Made by a program: the position numbers and the translations under genes | The notes under the pieces: model-generated | What the model saw: the letters and a program-made list of their open reading frames with translations, nothing else | Databases searched by the model: none | Told to the model about the DNA's origin: nothing | Shown here: in pieces, positions 4,951-6,729 of the stretch | Position numbering within the stretch: position 1 is the first letter of the stretch | Layout: the number at the start of each line of letters is the position of its first letter | Assembly (NCBI GenBank): GCA_012511995.1 | Contig: JAAZFA010000039.1 | Span: forward strand, 1-6,729 | Origin: Thermoproteota archaeon | Lineage (GTDB): Archaea > Thermoproteota > Bathyarchaeia > Bathyarchaeales > Bathycorpusculaceae | DNA: 6,729 bases | Direction of reading: 5' to 3'

Positions 4951-6333
4951 ATGGAACAATTTGATATTATCGTAATTGGATCAGGCTCAGGAATGCTTGT
5001 TGCTTCTGCTGCTGTTGAAGCAGGTTACAATACAGCATTAGTTGAAGGTGGTAAGATGGGAGGCACCTGTATTAACGTTGGTTGTGTACCCTCAAAAATG
5101 CTTATTCACCCAGCCGATATTCTACAAACCATTATAGAAGCAGACAGGATAGGCATCAAAGCAACTATCAACCAAGTTGATTTTCAAAATATTATGAACC
5201 GCATGCATACCTTAGTCCAACATGACACAAAACACCAAGCCGCTGCAGTTCAAGCGACACCTGGAATAACATGGTTCAAAGAGCATGGCGAATTCATAGC
5301 AGATTATACCATGCAGGTGGGAACTCACACCATAAAAGCTAAAACCATATTCATCGCTTCAGGCTCACGTACTGCACTGCCACTAATCAAAGGAATAGAA
5401 AACACTGATTACTTGACCAGTGACACTGTTTTAGAGCTTAAGACCCAGCCAAAGAGTATTATTATTGTTGGCGGTGGTTACATCGGAATGGAATATGGTC
5501 ATTTCTTTTCAGCTATAGGTACCAAAACCACCGTTATACAGAGGTCTGACCGTATAGTACCTGAAGAAGAACCCGAAGTTTCAGATTTATTAAAAACCCA
5601 AATGAGAAAACGCATAAACATTCTTACAGGCCATGAAGCAGTAGAGGCTAAACAGCAGGGGGATTTAAAAACACTTGTTGCTCGAAACCGAAGTGGTATC
5701 CAGCATGAATTCACGGCTGAAGCACTCATGATTGCCACTGGTCGAGTCTCTAATGCCGATTTACTCAAACCAGAAAAAACAGGAATAAAAGCCAACAATC
5801 ATGGGTTCATAGAAGTTAACGAATTCCTAGAAACCAGCAAGAAGCATATTTACGCTTTTGGCGATGCTATCGGGAAACAAATGTTTAAGCATGCAGCTAA
5901 TTTTGAAGCGGGTATCGTGTGGCATAATGCTACCCATGATCATAAAGTCCCAATGGATTTTTTACCGACACCGCGCGGAGTTTTTACATATCCTCAAATT
6001 GCAGCTGTAGGCTTCAAAGAACAAGAAGCAAAACAACACTACAATGTCTTAGTCGGCAAAGCATTCTACAGAGACACAGCTATGGGCGTCGCGATGGGTT
6101 CACCTGAGGGCTTTGTAAAAGTCATCGTAGAAAAAGAAACAGGCAAAATTTTAGGCGCACACATCATTGGACCAGAAGCAACCAACATTATACAAGAAAT
6201 CACCAATGTTATGACCTCGGGCAGCGATTATAGTGCAATTCTTCGAGGTATGCATATTCACCCAGCACTTAATGAAGTTGTACAGAATGCTTTTGGGGCA
6301 CTTCAAGAACCTGAAAAACAGCCTGAACTATAG
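4951..6333 (+). CDS. FAD-dependent pyridine nucleotide-disulfide oxidoreductase (dihydrolipoamide dehydrogenase/mycothione reductase-like)
   Basis: This 460-residue class I flavoprotein disulfide reductase passes electrons from NAD(P)H through FAD and a redox-active Cys pair to a disulfide. It has an N-terminal FAD site (DIIVIGSGSGM, 5-15), the active disulfide GGTCINVGCVPSK (38-50, Cys40 and Cys45), a central NAD(P) site GGGYIGMEYG (174-183), the second FAD motif YAFGDAIG (301-308), and a C-terminal dimerisation domain ending in HPALNEVV with the His437-Glu442 acid-base pair. Arg198, near the end of the second strand of the NAD(P) domain (TTVIQRSD), would suit NADPH, not proven. It lacks the N-terminal heavy-metal domain and C-terminal Cys pair of classical MerA. 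KHAANFEAGIV resembles mycothione/gamma-glutamylcystine reductases at least as well as lipoamide enzymes, and no 2-oxoacid dehydrogenase or lipoyl gene adjoins it. With cysteine synthesis and superoxide dismutase nearby, a low-molecular-weight thiol reductase is plausible. Substrate unassigned. Confidence 0.9.
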   Translation: MEQFDIIVIGSGSGMLVASAAVEAGYNTALVEGGKMGGTCINVGCVPSKMLIHPADILQTIIEADRIGIKATINQVDFQNIMNRMHTLVQHDTKHQAAAVQATPGITWFKEHGEFIADYTMQVGTHTIKAKTIFIASGSRTALPLIKGIENTDYLTSDTVLELKTQPKSIIIVGGGYIGMEYGHFFSAIGTKTTVIQRSDRIVPEEEPEVSDLLKTQMRKRINILTGHEAVEAKQQGDLKTLVARNRSGIQHEFTAEALMIATGRVSNADLLKPEKTGIKANNHGFIEVNEFLETSKKHIYAFGDAIGKQMFKHAANFEAGIVWHNATHDHKVPMDFLPTPRGVFTYPQIAAVGFKEQEAKQHYNVLVGKAFYRDTAMGVAMGSPEGFVKVIVEKETGKILGAHIIGPEATNIIQEITNVMTSGSDYSAILRGMHIHPALNEVVQNAFGALQEPEKQPEL

Positions 6334-6351
6334 ACAAGGGGGCTTTTTCAG
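6311..6351 (+). terminator. Bulged hairpin spanning the disulfide reductase stop codon, followed by T tract
   Basis: CTGAAAAA (6311-6318) plus GCC (6321-6323) pair with GGC (6341-6343) plus TTTTTCAG (6344-6351): 11 base pairs with a two-base bulge and a 17-base loop holding the TAG stop. A further T5 run follows at 6355-6359. This is a probable 3'-end signal on the + strand, suitable for separating the gene from the convergent one on the right. Confidence 0.45.
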
Positions 6352-6492
6352 AAATTTTTCCTGCAATAAGAACTCTATTTTGTGAAAAACATAATGGATC
6401 TCTCGATGAATTTCATAATAACATGTAAGTAACAAAGAAATAACCTATAAAGACACATTACAAGCTGACAGAGCTAACCATTAAAGAGCAAT

Positions 6493-6729
6493 CTATAGCT
6501 TTTCAGTAACATATTCTTTAGCGAAACCAGCTAAGAACTCCACATTAAGCCTTGATAAATAAACAAACGTTTTAAAACTCGAATTAGACAAAGCAGCAAA
6601 GGGTGTAAAAATCAACCGTGCCACAGTCCTACGTAACAATTTATACAAACCAAAATGCCCATAGCGACGATAGGAAATACCAACGATAACATAATTTTTT
6701 GAGGTCCCGAGATGAGTAGCACCGAGAAA
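6493..6729 (-). CDS. 3' part of an unrecognised gene entering from the right edge
   Basis: Read on the minus strand, a frame is open from the last base of the window for 78 codons to a TAG at 6495-6493, so the gene's start lies beyond the window. The visible C-terminal segment begins FLGATHLGTSKNYVIVGISY, continues with a strongly basic stretch (KLLRRTVARL, about residues 30-39 of the visible part), then an aromatic-rich helix-like tail ending in KEYVTEKL. The bias of codons and the sensible residue mix suggest real coding sequence, while the opposite strand in the same place has many stops. I do not recognise the family and assign no function. The alternating basic and hydrophobic stretches could be amphipathic helices; no clear membrane span is seen. 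It converges on the disulfide reductase across 159 bases of AT-rich spacer in which I see nothing else but 3'-end signals. Confidence 0.6.
   Translation of the reverse strand, partial: FLGATHLGTSKNYVIVGISYRRYGHFGLYKLLRRTVARLIFTPFAALSNSSFKTFVYLSRLNVEFLAGFAKEYVTEKL

Noticed and set aside
5499..5798. 99-codon minus-strand frame within the disulfide reductase
   Set aside because: Lies fully inside a certain gene on the other strand and has no recognisable product.
4951..6333. Naming the disulfide reductase merA or lpd
   Set aside because: It lacks the MerA C-terminal Cys pair and heavy-metal domain, and no lipoyl or 2-oxoacid dehydrogenase partner is present, so a specific name is not justified.
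1..6729. CRISPR array, tRNA, rRNA, insertion sequence or prophage
   Set aside because: No regular direct repeats, cloverleaf-like segments, transposase or integrase motifs, or terminal inverted repeats were seen on either strand.

Overview
The window looks like archaeal chromosome. The evidence is of three kinds. There is a COG3620-type regulator (XRE helix-turn-helix plus a CBS pair) and an archaeo-eukaryotic primase-fold protein. Several genes are preceded by BRE/TATA-like boxes about 45 bases from the start and by GGTGAT or GAGGT ribosome-binding sites, and at least one gene looks leaderless. Gene 3' ends carry T-rich tracts. The AT-rich composition and mix of bacterial-type and archaeal genes would fit a Bathyarchaeia-like or other TACK/uncultured archaeon, but the lineage is a guess and cannot be fixed from this window.

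Layout: five of the six clear genes lie on the + strand with gaps of about 95 to 460 bases, so most are probably separate transcription units. In order they are: an XRE-CBS regulator (50-604); cysteine synthase cysK (702-1622); a long serine acetyltransferase cysE/epsC with a Cys-rich N-terminus (1716-2759); an Fe/Mn superoxide dismutase (2966-3580); a 463-base stretch with only weak small ORFs; a short PriS-like primase-polymerase (4044-4808); and a FAD-dependent disulfide oxidoreductase of the dihydrolipoamide dehydrogenase/mercuric reductase/mycothione reductase superfamily (4951-6333). A seventh gene, unrecognised, runs in from the right edge on the minus strand (6493-6729) and converges on the disulfide reductase. 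It has no start codon inside the window and is easy to miss.

Working together (inference): CysE makes O-acetylserine and CysK turns it into cysteine with sulfide, a bacterial-type route that many archaea lack. The regulator just upstream is a candidate controller. Superoxide dismutase and the pyridine-nucleotide disulfide reductase add oxidant defence and thiol/disulfide recycling, so the window reads as a loose cysteine and redox neighbourhood interrupted by a replication/repair-type gene. The most interesting points are the compact primase-fold protein (short catalytic spacing, altered SLHG motif, unresolved start), the acetyltransferase with an N-terminal cysteine cluster and no C-terminal Ile, inverted repeats at or across several stop codons, and the unrecognised partial minus-strand gene. 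I found no CRISPR array, insertion sequence, rRNA or tRNA.
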